This document shows positions 17,118 to 25,220 of a stretch of 64,000 bases of DNA, piece after piece. Numbering within the stretch: position 1 is the stretch's first letter; every line of letters begins with the position of its first letter. The notes under the pieces are model-generated. The model had not been told where the DNA came from, searched no databases, and saw nothing but the letters and a program-made list of their open reading frames with translations. The stretch is from G965215225 sp965215225 (GTDB lineage Bacteria > Pseudomonadota > Gammaproteobacteria > CBDBNL01 > JAAOII01): positions 1,178,001 to 1,242,000 of the forward strand of contig OZ244039.1 of assembly GCA_965215225.1 (NCBI GenBank), given 5' to 3'. The position numbers and the translations under genes are program-made.

Positions 17118-18274
17118 ACCTGCATGAATATCAAGCCAAGCAGCTATTTGCTTCCTATGGCATGCCAGTGCCAGCCAATATAGTGGCTGAGACGGCTGAT
17201 GAGGCAGTTGCTGCCTCAGTCAAGCTAGGCGGGAACAAATGGGTTCTTAAGGCTCAGGTTCATGCCGGTGGGCGGGGTAAAGCAGGGGGCGTCCAGCTAG
17301 TTGAGAATGAAGAAGCCATTAGTTCCTTTGCCACCAGGATGCTTGGCAGTCATTTGGTTACCAAGCAGACTGATGCCAAGGGTCAGCCGGTTAATATTCT
17401 ACTGGTGGAAGCCTGCACTGAGATAGCAAGAGAACTCTACTTGGGAGCCTTGGTAGATAGAACCGCTGGGCAAATAGCGGTTCTTGCTTCATCGGCGGGA
17501 GGGATGGATATTGAGGAAGTGGCTAGCCAGACACCAGAGAAAATAGCCAAGGTCCTCATAGATCCTCTAGTCGGCGCTCAGCCCTATCAGGCTCGTTATT
17601 TAGCCTTCCAGCTGGGTTTGACCCAAGAGCAACTAAAGCATTTTGTCAAGCTGTTTCTTCAGCTGGTTCAGCTGTTTAATGATAAGGATCTGTCATTGGT
17701 GGAGATTAATCCTCTTGTTATCACTCAGGAGGGAAAACTGGTCTGCTTAGATGGCAAGGTGAATATAGACAACAATGCCCTTTTTCGCCAAAAAGAACTG
17801 AGCGAGCAACGAGACATTAGCCAAGAAGATCAACGAGAGAATGAGGCGGCCGCTCATGGGTTGAGCTATGTGGCTTTAGATGGGGATATAGGTTGTATGG
17901 TCAATGGTGCCGGTCTCGCTATGGCGACTATGGATATCATTAAGACCTGTGGTGGCAATCCGGCCAATTTCCTTGATGTTGGCGGTTCGGTCACTCGCGC
18001 GAGGGTTACTGAGGCTTTTAAGATTATTCTTTCCGATAGCAAGGTCAAAGTAGTCTTGGTAAATATTTTTGGTGGTATAGTTCGCTGCGATATCATCGCG
18101 CGCGGCCTAATTGAGGCGGTCAAGGAGATAAAAATTGATAGGCTAGTGGTTAGATTAGCGGGTAATAATGCTGATCTGGCGACTGAACTATTGGCGAAGA
18201 GTGGTCTAGCTATCACCACTGCTGCCAGCTTACAGGAGGCTGCTGAGAAAGCCGTTAAGATTGCTTTAGAATGA
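17114..18274 (+). CDS. sucC: Succinyl-CoA synthetase beta subunit (ADP-forming)
   Basis: A 386-residue ATP-grasp subunit that, with SucD, converts succinyl-CoA to succinate with nucleotide phosphorylation in the citric acid cycle. It starts MNLHEYQAKQLFASYGMPVP as usual and has KAQVHAGGRGKAGGV (nucleotide binding), EINPLV (metal) and GGIVRCD near the C-terminus. It is translationally coupled to lpd. Unusually, its partner sucD is not next: a protease gene of about 1.9 kb lies between. Confidence 0.97.
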   Translation: MNLHEYQAKQLFASYGMPVPANIVAETADEAVAASVKLGGNKWVLKAQVHAGGRGKAGGVQLVENEEAISSFATRMLGSHLVTKQTDAKGQPVNILLVEACTEIARELYLGALVDRTAGQIAVLASSAGGMDIEEVASQTPEKIAKVLIDPLVGAQPYQARYLAFQLGLTQEQLKHFVKLFLQLVQLFNDKDLSLVEINPLVITQEGKLVCLDGKVNIDNNALFRQKELSEQRDISQEDQRENEAAAHGLSYVALDGDIGCMVNGAGLAMATMDIIKTCGGNPANFLDVGGSVTRARVTEAFKIILSDSKVKVVLVNIFGGIVRCDIIARGLIEAVKEIKIDRLVVRLAGNNADLATELLAKSGLAITTAASLQEAAEKAVKIALE

Positions 18275-18325
18275 ACATAGAGACTTAGCTGCGCTTTTTT
18301 TTGGAATGAATCGAACTGCTTTGAG

Positions 18326-20221
18326 ATGAAAACAATATGGCGACCGAGAGCCTTAATTTGTTGGCTGGGGCTTATTTTCCTTCTCACTGGGTGTGGGGAG
18401 GATAGCCCCGTCAGTAGATATGTTGATATTGAATATTGCGATCAGCTGATAGCGGCTAGTTCTAGCACGGCGAGAGGTGCAGATCCATTGGAAAATTATC
18501 AATGGTATCTGGATAGGGTTGGCATAAAAGAACTATGGAGGCGAGGATATACAGGACGAGAGGTGCATATAGCCATTGTAGATGATGCACTTGAAATAGC
18601 CCATGAGGACTTAGTAAATAAGGTTGTTCCTGGCGAGAGTCGTAACTACTTAGAACCTCCTTTTAGTGATATGCGCTTTAATCCCATGCCAGTGGATTGT
18701 AGACTGGACGGTCATGGCACAGCGGTTGCCGGGATTATCGCGGCCGAAGGAGGCAATGGAATAGGGATTAAGGGAGTTGCTTATGGGGCTGAGATCTATC
18801 TAAGCAATTATTTGGTGTCTCAATTTGTTACTAGTCTTAGAGAAGCAATGGGGAGGCACACACCAGCGACCGCAGTTTCTAGTAATAGCTGGGGTAGTGG
18901 CGCCACTTCTAGGTTGAATAGACAAGACAGCATCACTCGTAATATTATCGCTTCTCAACTAGATGAGGGATTTGATGGCAAAGGAGTCAACTATGTTTTT
19001 GCGGCCGGCAATTCTCGTCAAATTAGCATGGATAGGGAATCAGTAAATGTAAATTCTATCGATATGGCCAGCTATAGTGAGATGTTGAATAATCCGGGCA
19101 TCATTGTTGTTTGCGCGGTGAATGTAGAAAACAATGTTACTTCCTATTCTAATCCAGGGGCAAACCTTTGGCTATGTGGCCCGTCTGGTGATACTGTTGA
19201 TATTGATTTCGGTAGCTTGGCTAATGATCCCGATTTCTTAAATTACTATCATGGTGGTTTGCCTAGTGTAGATTTGTCTAGTGGAGCCGGTTATAATCGG
19301 GCAGCAGCAAAACCAGCTATAGGTTCTGAGGTTACTGTGAGCGAAGAACTAAGAGACCATTTGGATTTCGGCAGGGGAGGATTTCAGCTAGAATTCACTG
19401 TGAATGGTCGTGATCTTGCGGAGGAGTTGCGGGTAATATCTCACCGGGAACCAGCTAATGAGTCACCGCCATTAGAACACGGTGATCGTCTGTCGATCTA
19501 TCGGCAGCCAGGGGATGGTAATTACACTCGTTTCTTTTCAGGCACCTCGGCTGCGACTCCAGTTGTGAGTGGAGTCATAGCCCTGCTACGTGCCGAGCAT
19601 AGAGAACTCACCTGGCGCGACATCATGCTGATATTGGCTGAGAGCGCCGAGCAAGTGAATCCAACTAGTGATTCTTGGCAGCTAGGAGCAGCTGCTTATC
19701 ACGATTCGAACAAGAACTATATGCATAGTATTGACTATGGCTTCGGCTTGATTGATGCGACTGCTGCAATGGGGCTTGCTAAGAATTGGCGCCCTTTACC
19801 AAATTCCACCAAGCGCCCTTATATAACAGATAGGAAGGAGGAGACGCTTGATGCTAGGCGAAAGGAGTTTCAGATAGAGGCGCTATCAAATATCGAAATA
19901 GATTTTCTTGAGTATGTTCAGCTTGATATTGATTCTAATTATCCCAATTTTGGTCATCTAGCTATCACGCTCATATCTCCCCAGGGCCAAGAGAGTGTTC
20001 TAACTCGTCCACATTGGTGTTTGGATTGGGACGCTAACTTTGCCTCGGCAACAGCAACGAACGACTGTCCCGACCTAGCAGGTGGTTTTACTTTTGCTAG
20101 CACAGCCTATTTAGGGGCAGATCCAGAGGGGCCTTGGACCCTGGTAGTTGAGGGTAGTAGATTTGTGACTGATCTATCTTGGCGACTGACTTTTCATGGC
20201 TTTGACCATCCAAGCAGATGA
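18326..20221 (+). CDS. Subtilisin/kexin-type serine protease lipoprotein with P domain
   Basis: A 631-residue lipoprotein protease. The signal peptide ends in lipobox LLTGC (C23). The S8 catalytic triad is visible: D86 in AIVDDALE, H130 in DGHGTAVAGI, S408 in GTSAATPVVSG; oxyanion Asn is in FAAGNS. The IVDD motif and a C-terminal beta-sandwich (about 495-631, ending GPWTLVVEGS...SWRLTFHGF) mark the kexin/proprotein-convertase branch with a P domain. It likely acts at the outer membrane or cell surface on secreted proteins. It begins 51 bases after sucC and ends 34 bases before sucD, with no evident functional link to either. An insertion into an ancestral sucCD pair is the likely origin. Confidence 0.92.
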   Translation: MKTIWRPRALICWLGLIFLLTGCGEDSPVSRYVDIEYCDQLIAASSSTARGADPLENYQWYLDRVGIKELWRRGYTGREVHIAIVDDALEIAHEDLVNKVVPGESRNYLEPPFSDMRFNPMPVDCRLDGHGTAVAGIIAAEGGNGIGIKGVAYGAEIYLSNYLVSQFVTSLREAMGRHTPATAVSSNSWGSGATSRLNRQDSITRNIIASQLDEGFDGKGVNYVFAAGNSRQISMDRESVNVNSIDMASYSEMLNNPGIIVVCAVNVENNVTSYSNPGANLWLCGPSGDTVDIDFGSLANDPDFLNYYHGGLPSVDLSSGAGYNRAAAKPAIGSEVTVSEELRDHLDFGRGGFQLEFTVNGRDLAEELRVISHREPANESPPLEHGDRLSIYRQPGDGNYTRFFSGTSAATPVVSGVIALLRAEHRELTWRDIMLILAESAEQVNPTSDSWQLGAAAYHDSNKNYMHSIDYGFGLIDATAAMGLAKNWRPLPNSTKRPYITDRKEETLDARRKEFQIEALSNIEIDFLEYVQLDIDSNYPNFGHLAITLISPQGQESVLTRPHWCLDWDANFASATATNDCPDLAGGFTFASTAYLGADPEGPWTLVVEGSRFVTDLSWRLTFHGFDHPSR

Positions 20222-20242
20222 TATTCTTAGCCACCCAAGAAG

Positions 20243-20248
20243 TATAAA
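20243..20248 (+). promoter_or_regulatory. Probable -10 box (TATAAA) of sucD, leaderless spacing
   Basis: TATAAAAT begins 13 bases before ATG 20256, leaving 7 bases between hexamer and start and no Shine-Dalgarno. It suggests sucD regained its own promoter after separation from sucC. Confidence 0.5.
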
Positions 20249-20255
20249 ATAACTT

Positions 20256-21125
20256 ATGAGCATTTTGATTGATAGGAATACCCGGGTTCTCACTCAGGGT
20301 TTTACTGGCTCTCAAGGAACCTTCCACTCAGAACAGGCGCTGAAATATGGCACTAGATTGGTAGGGGGAGTAACTCCCGGTAAGGGAGGAACAATGCATT
20401 TGGACTTGCCGGTATTCAACACGATGAAGGAGGCGGTAGCCAAGACCCAAGCAGATGCTTCGGTCATCTATGTTCCGGCACCTTTTTGTTTGGATTCCAT
20501 TATTGAGGCGGCCGATGCGGAGATTGGCTTAATAGTTTGCATCACCGAAGGCATAGCTGTGCTAGATATGCTAAAGGCAAAGGTCTACTGTAAGCAAAGG
20601 TCAGTGCGCTTAATAGGTCCTAATTGTCCTGGCTTGATAACACCAGGACAAAGCAAAATAGGTATCATGCCGGGAGCTATTCATCGCCCTGGTCGGGTTG
20701 GCATAGTGTCGCGTTCTGGCACCTTGACCTATGAAGCGGTTAAGCAGGTATCGGATATTGGTGAAGGGCAGAGCAGCTGTGTTGGCATAGGAGGAGATCC
20801 GATTCCCGGCAGCAGTTTCATTGATATCTTAAATCTCTTCAATCGTGACCAACAAACTGAGCTGGTTGTTTTGGTGGGAGAGATAGGCGGGACGGCGGAA
20901 GAAGAGGCAGCGGTTTTTATTAAGGAGCATGTTGCCAAACCAGTAGTTGCTTATATAGCTGGGGTTACTGCCCCGCCTGGCAAACGGATGGGTCATGCTG
21001 GGGCTATCATAGCTGGGGGCAAAGGAACGGCTAAGGAGAAGATTGCCGCCCTTGAAGCAGCTGGGGTTACTGTGGTTACCAGCGCCGCTCAGATAGGAAG
21101 GGCAGTGGCGGAAAGGTTGGCATGA
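20256..21125 (+). CDS. sucD: Succinyl-CoA synthetase alpha subunit
   Basis: A 289-residue subunit carrying the phosphorylated histidine (H247 in MGHAGAIIAGGKG) and the CoA-binding TGSQGTFHSEQALKYGT segment near the N-terminus. Length is normal. It partners SucC, encoded 2 kb upstream. Its stop overlaps the acylphosphatase start (ATGATGG), so sucD leads the sucD-acyP-ruvB translation unit. Confidence 0.97.
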   Translation: MSILIDRNTRVLTQGFTGSQGTFHSEQALKYGTRLVGGVTPGKGGTMHLDLPVFNTMKEAVAKTQADASVIYVPAPFCLDSIIEAADAEIGLIVCITEGIAVLDMLKAKVYCKQRSVRLIGPNCPGLITPGQSKIGIMPGAIHRPGRVGIVSRSGTLTYEAVKQVSDIGEGQSSCVGIGGDPIPGSSFIDILNLFNRDQQTELVVLVGEIGGTAEEEAAVFIKEHVAKPVVAYIAGVTAPPGKRMGHAGAIIAGGKGTAKEKIAALEAAGVTVVTSAAQIGRAVAERLA

Positions 21126-21403
21126 TGGATTGCCGCTTTGTTGTCATTAGCGGAAGAGTGCAGGGGGTTGGTTATAGACACTGGATGAGGGCACAAGCAA
21201 CTGAATTGAAAGTCTGTGGGTGGGTACGTAATAACTCCAATGGGCAGGTAGAGGCATATCTATGTGGGAAGGAAGAAGTCCTGGCACAGCTGATCGCAAG
21301 ATGTGAGAAGGGGCCTATGGCTGCTATGGTTGAAGAGGTGAGGGTCGAACAACCGAATCCCTTGTCAGAACCCTGTCCCGACTCATTTGAGATTCTAACC
21401 TAA
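21122..21403 (+). CDS. acyP: Acylphosphatase
   Basis: A 93-residue enzyme that hydrolyses acyl phosphates. It has the family signature GRVQGVGYRHWMRAQA, with the phosphate-binding Arg in YRH, and the catalytic Asn in GWVRNNSNGQVEA. The start may be 21122 or 21125 (two adjacent Met codons); the first overlaps sucD by 4 bases. The stop overlaps the ruvB start by one base (TAATG). Confidence 0.93.
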   Translation: MMDCRFVVISGRVQGVGYRHWMRAQATELKVCGWVRNNSNGQVEAYLCGKEEVLAQLIARCEKGPMAAMVEEVRVEQPNPLSEPCPDSFEILT

Positions 21404-22446
21404 TGCCGATTAAAGAAGATAGAATCATAGGCGCAGCTCCTAGCGGTGATGATAGGGTATTGGATAATGCACTTCGCCCGCGCACCCTAGCTGAATATAT
21501 AGGCCAAGAGAATATTCGCCAGCAGTTGCGGATATATATTCAGGCGGCGCTTCAACGAGTTGAGCCTTTGGATCATATCCTCTTCTTTGGCCCACCAGGA
21601 TTGGGCAAGACCACTCTGGCGCGCCTAATAGCCTATGAGGTCAAAGCCAATATAGTAAGCACTTCTGGGCCAGTTTTGGATAAGGGGCGCGACATAGCTG
21701 CCTTCTTGTCTAGCCTGGAGCGGCGCGACATACTATTCATAGACGAAGTCCATCGCTTGCCAGTGGCTGTAGAGGAGATTCTCTATCCAGCTATGGAGGA
21801 CTATCAGATCGACATTACCCTAGGGGAAGGGGCAGCGGCTCGCCCGCTTAGTCTTGCGGTTGCTCCTTTCACTCTTGTGGGTGCTACAACTCGTAGCGGT
21901 CTATTGACTTCCCCCTTACGAGCCAGATTTGGTATAGTCTTGCGGCTCGACTTCTATAATTCAGAGGAACTGGCTCAAATAGTTCAGCGCTCTGCTAGGA
22001 TTCTGAATATTGAGATAGCCGAAGATGGCGCATTTGAGTTAGCAAAACGCGCAAGGGGGACGCCACGGCTGGCTAACCGACTCTTAAGGCGGGTGCGTGA
22101 TTATGCTCAAGTAGAAAGACCCAAGCAGAAGCTCATTGACCAGCAGACAGTTGATGAGGCCCTAGCTATGTTGGGGGTTGATAATGAGGGTCTAGATGAG
22201 ATAGACCGACTCTTCTTAAGGTTAATCATTGATAAATTTACTGGTGGTCCAGTTGGCATAGAAAGTCTGGCTGCTGCCATGCATGAGGTGCGCGATACCT
22301 TAGAAGATGTGGTAGAGCCTTTTCTGATTCAACAGGGCTTTATCAAACGAACCCAACGAGGCAGGGTAGCAACTGAGCGCGCCTATAAGCACCTGTCATT
22401 AAAGATGCCACCGAAAACTGAACAAACCAGCCTGTTTAATAATTGA
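21403..22446 (+). CDS. ruvB: Holliday junction branch-migration helicase RuvB
   Basis: A 347-residue AAA+ motor that drives branch migration with RuvA. Walker A FFGPPGLGKTTLA is at 61-73, Walker B FIDEVHRL near 115, sensor ATTRSGLL near 165, and a C-terminal winged helix (GFIKRTQRGRVATERAYKHL). Length is standard. ruvA and ruvC, commonly adjacent, are not here. It is coupled to acyP and followed by an 81-bp repeat array before ybgC. Confidence 0.97.
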   Translation: MPIKEDRIIGAAPSGDDRVLDNALRPRTLAEYIGQENIRQQLRIYIQAALQRVEPLDHILFFGPPGLGKTTLARLIAYEVKANIVSTSGPVLDKGRDIAAFLSSLERRDILFIDEVHRLPVAVEEILYPAMEDYQIDITLGEGAAARPLSLAVAPFTLVGATTRSGLLTSPLRARFGIVLRLDFYNSEELAQIVQRSARILNIEIAEDGAFELAKRARGTPRLANRLLRRVRDYAQVERPKQKLIDQQTVDEALAMLGVDNEGLDEIDRLFLRLIIDKFTGGPVGIESLAAAMHEVRDTLEDVVEPFLIQQGFIKRTQRGRVATERAYKHLSLKMPPKTEQTSLFNN

Positions 22447-22935
22447 TGAAAACTCAGCCCTATTTAAAATTAGCCGGCATGACGAGAGGGATGACTATGC
22501 TGACCTTTATTAATGCGTAATAATTGATGAAAGCTCAGTTCTATTTAAAATTAGTCGACATGACGAGAGGGATGACTATGCTGACCTTCATTAATGCGTA
22601 ATAATTGATGAAAGCTCAGTTCTATTTAAAATTAGTCGACATGACGAGAGGGATGACTATGCTGACCTTTATTTATTCATTAATGCGTAGTAATTGATGA
22701 AAGCTCAGCTCTATTTAAAATTAGTCGACATGACGAGAGGGATGACTATGCTGACCTTCATTAATGCGTAATAATTGATGAAAGCTCAGCTCTATTTAAA
22801 ATTAGTCGACATGACGAGAGGGATGACCATGCTGACCTTCATTAATGCGTAATAATTGATGAAAGCTCAGTTCTATTTAAAATTAGTCGACATGACGAGA
22901 GGGATGACCATGATGACCTTCATTAATGCGTAATA
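22442..22935 (+). repeat. Six tandem 81-bp repeats, each with a 24-codon ORF
   Basis: Units start at 22442, 22523, 22604, 22693, 22774 and 22855; five are 81 bp and the third is 89 bp because of an 8-base insertion (atttattc). Five units hold an ORF of 24 sense codons beginning MKAQFYLKL (MKTQPYLKL in the first) and ending TFINA, followed by TAATAATTG. The first unit begins at the ruvB stop (aataattgatgaaa), and the last abuts ybgC, which starts with the same attgatgaa. They may derive from this junction. No function is visible. Confidence 0.9.
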
Positions 22936-22939
22936 ATTG

Positions 22940-23314
22940 ATGAAGATTAAAGTCTATTTAGAAGATACGGATGCAGGTGGAATAGTTTATCACGCCAGCT
23001 ATCTTAGATTTATGGAAAGAGCGCGCACTGAATTCATCCATCAGCTAGGCTTAAATGCGGTTGATCTGCCCAGCCGGCTCTTTGTTGTTCGCCGTATATT
23101 GATTGAGTATTTTGTTCCCGCTCAGCTAGGAGATGAGCTAGATGTTCAGGTAGAATTAAATAGCAAGAGAAGGTGCGCAGTTAATTTTGCCCAAAAAATA
23201 GTTAGAATAAAGGATAAGATGCTTGTTTGTTATGCTGATGTCCAGATAGTATGTATTGACGCGATTTCTAGGAGACCCTGTCCTTTACCGCCTCAGATTG
23301 CTACAATAGGTTAG
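22940..23314 (+). CDS. ybgC: YbgC-type acyl-CoA thioesterase (hotdog fold), first gene of the tol cluster
   Basis: A 124-residue protein that cleaves short acyl-CoA thioesters. The signature VYLEDTDAGGIVYHASYLRF, with the catalytic Asp, and ERARTEF follow the start. I place the start at ATG 22940; a TTG at 22937 is an in-frame alternative. It precedes tolQ by 3 bases, the usual gammaproteobacterial order. Confidence 0.93.
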   Translation: MKIKVYLEDTDAGGIVYHASYLRFMERARTEFIHQLGLNAVDLPSRLFVVRRILIEYFVPAQLGDELDVQVELNSKRRCAVNFAQKIVRIKDKMLVCYADVQIVCIDAISRRPCPLPPQIATIG

Positions 23315-23317
23315 ATT

Positions 23318-24004
23318 ATGGAAATTTTTCAAAACACAGTTCTCTGGGAGATGATAGAGCAGGCATCACCAGTCGTTCAAGGAGTGATGATAGCTTTATT
23401 ATTGGCTTCATTCTTTTCATGGATCATCATTTTTCAACGCTACTTTACCATCAGCCGTAGCCGTTCCGTTCTCAGTGTATTTGAAGAGAGGTTTTGGTCG
23501 GGCACCGACTTGAATTCTCTCTTCTATGATATTCGCGAGGACAAGCAGGGATTGACTGGCATTAACAATGTCTTTGTTGATGGCTTTGAAGAATTCAGCC
23601 GTTTGGTAAAGAAGCGAGCCTCGCCAGATGCGATTATGGAGGGAGTGCAAAGACTGATGAGAGTAGCAATTAATCGCGAAGAAGAAGTCCTGTCCTCAGG
23701 TCTTGCTTTTCTTGCTTCAGTAGGCTCAGTGAGTCCTTATGTAGGACTATTCGGCACAGTCTGGGGTATTATGAATGCATTTCTTGGTCTTGCTTCAAGC
23801 ACAGATGCAGTAACCATAAATGTGGTAGCGCCGGGCATTGCCGAAGCCCTAGTGGCAACCGCCATGGGTTTACTGGCTGCCATACCTGCGGTGCTTTCCT
23901 ATAATTACTATAGCAGTAAGGTGGATCTGCTCTTATCTCGTTATGAGCTATTTAGTGATGAGTTCACCAGCATACTCCATCGCCGCCTTCATTCATCTCA
24001 ATAA
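23318..24004 (+). CDS. tolQ: TolQ, inner-membrane proton-channel subunit of the Tol-Pal system
   Basis: A 228-residue MotA/TolQ/ExbB-family protein. It has an N-terminal membrane segment (about 20-40, GVMIALLLASFFSWIIIF) and a paired hydrophobic region at about 130-195 (SVGSVSPYVGLFGTVWGIMNAF, ATAMGLLAAIPAVLSYNYY) bounding the proton path. With TolR and TolA it energises outer-membrane constriction at division. It overlaps tolR by one base (TAATG). Confidence 0.95.
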   Translation: MEIFQNTVLWEMIEQASPVVQGVMIALLLASFFSWIIIFQRYFTISRSRSVLSVFEERFWSGTDLNSLFYDIREDKQGLTGINNVFVDGFEEFSRLVKKRASPDAIMEGVQRLMRVAINREEEVLSSGLAFLASVGSVSPYVGLFGTVWGIMNAFLGLASSTDAVTINVVAPGIAEALVATAMGLLAAIPAVLSYNYYSSKVDLLLSRYELFSDEFTSILHRRLHSSQ

Positions 24005-24420
24005 TGGCAAGACGCAAAAGAAAACTGACTGCTGAAATTAATGTAGTGCCCTATATAGATGTGATGCTGGTGCTTCTGGTTGTCTTCATGGTAACCGCTC
24101 CTTTATTCTCACAAGGCTATCATGTAGATCTGCCAGCCGCATCCGCCCGTCCCTTAAATATCCAACAGCAGACTCAAGTGGTGATTAGCATAACCAATCA
24201 AGGAGAATATCATTACAGCCAGGGGAGTATTAATAAGAAGGTGAATTTGGCTGAGCTGCGAGCTACCATGACAGAGCTGCTCAAAGAGGAAGGCGAACCA
24301 GAGATCTATATCAAAGGAGATAAGCTGGTCGCCTATGGTGAGGTGGTGAATCTCATGGCAAGCCTACAAAGACTAGGAGTAGAAAATGTTGGTCTGTTAA
24401 CTCAACCTGAATCCTTGTGA
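24004..24420 (+). CDS. tolR: TolR, ExbD/TolR-family subunit
   Basis: A 138-residue protein with one membrane segment (about 15-37, VVPYIDVMLVLLVVFMVTAPL), in which the Asp of YIDVMLVLL is the proton-carrying residue, and a periplasmic domain ending near residue 130. Its stop is shared with the GTG start of tolA. Confidence 0.95.
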   Translation: MARRKRKLTAEINVVPYIDVMLVLLVVFMVTAPLFSQGYHVDLPAASARPLNIQQQTQVVISITNQGEYHYSQGSINKKVNLAELRATMTELLKEEGEPEIYIKGDKLVAYGEVVNLMASLQRLGVENVGLLTQPESL

Positions 24421-25193
24421 ATCAATCCGAACCCTTTTTTCTCCCGCTCTTTTTTACTCTCTGTATTCATATGTCCTTCTTTGTTTTACTAAGCTATTGG
24501 GGAACTTCGGAGTTCCCCAAGCGAGATACATTGGGGCCTTCTATTTCAGTGGCGCTTAAAAATCTACCGCCTTCACCCCCGAAACCGATTCCCAAGCCAG
24601 CTCCTTCCCGCCCAGCCCCCCCAAAAGAAGTGAAAGAGGTGAAAGAGGTAAAAGAGATAAAAGAGGTAGAAGAGAAAAAAGAAGAGAAAAAGGCGCCAGA
24701 AGCGGAGATCCCCGTTCAAACAGATGAAAAGAAGCTGGACAAACTAATTGAGAACCTAAGGGAGACCCAACCAAAGAAGGAAGCGCCAGCACCTAAACAA
24801 GAGGAAATAAAGGAGGAACTCTTAGTTAGAGAACAGACAACTAGCAATCCCAATAGAGAGGAGACTAGCCTCCAGCAACAGGAGTTGAGAAATGAGGCCC
24901 TGGCCTATTATGAGCGCAATAAGGAGCTGGTGGAGCGCAACTTCAACCCTGGCACAGCTGCCCAACGAAGTCAATTTCAAGGACTGGTTACGCGGATCAA
25001 AATTTTTTTGGATGAGAAGGGCAAGCTGGTGGATGTTCAGATCCTGGTAAGTAGCGGCAACCCACTCTTTGATGTTGAAGCCGAGCGGGCGGTCAGAAGG
25101 GTAGATGGCTTCATTATTCCATCAGATAGAAGGCTACAAGAGAGCTATTTTCGCGAAATTATAATGGAGTTTAGCCTTTCAAGAGGTCGCTAG
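24417..25193 (+). CDS. tolA: TolA, periplasm-spanning subunit with KEV/KEI repeats
   Basis: A 258-residue protein that links the TolQR motor to the outer membrane. It has one N-terminal membrane segment (about 8-28), a proline/lysine-rich start of the periplasmic part (PPSPPKPIPKPAP), a low-complexity charged stretch with KEV, KEI and KEE repeats (about 70-100), and a C-terminal domain typical of TolA/TonB (FQGLVTRIKIFLDEKGKLVDVQIL). The start is GTG 24417, overlapping tolR by 4 bases; a later ATG at residue 19 would cut the membrane segment. The repeat linker is shorter than in E. coli. Confidence 0.9.
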   Translation: MNQSEPFFLPLFFTLCIHMSFFVLLSYWGTSEFPKRDTLGPSISVALKNLPPSPPKPIPKPAPSRPAPPKEVKEVKEVKEIKEVEEKKEEKKAPEAEIPVQTDEKKLDKLIENLRETQPKKEAPAPKQEEIKEELLVREQTTSNPNREETSLQQQELRNEALAYYERNKELVERNFNPGTAAQRSQFQGLVTRIKIFLDEKGKLVDVQILVSSGNPLFDVEAERAVRRVDGFIIPSDRRLQESYFREIIMEFSLSRGR

Positions 25194-25208
25194 TGGGCAT
25201 TAGCAAAT

Positions 25209-25214
25209 TATAAT
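25209..25214 (+). promoter_or_regulatory. -10 box (TATAAT) of tolB, leaderless spacing
   Basis: TATAAT is followed by six bases and the ATG at 25221. With a transcription start about 7 bases after the hexamer, the mRNA would begin at or within a base of the A of ATG. No Shine-Dalgarno is present. Confidence 0.65.
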
Positions 25215-25220
25215 AGTGCT

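Noticed and set aside
22442..22935. CRISPR array
   Set aside because: The units are directly abutting 81-bp repeats without unique spacers and with no cas genes nearby.
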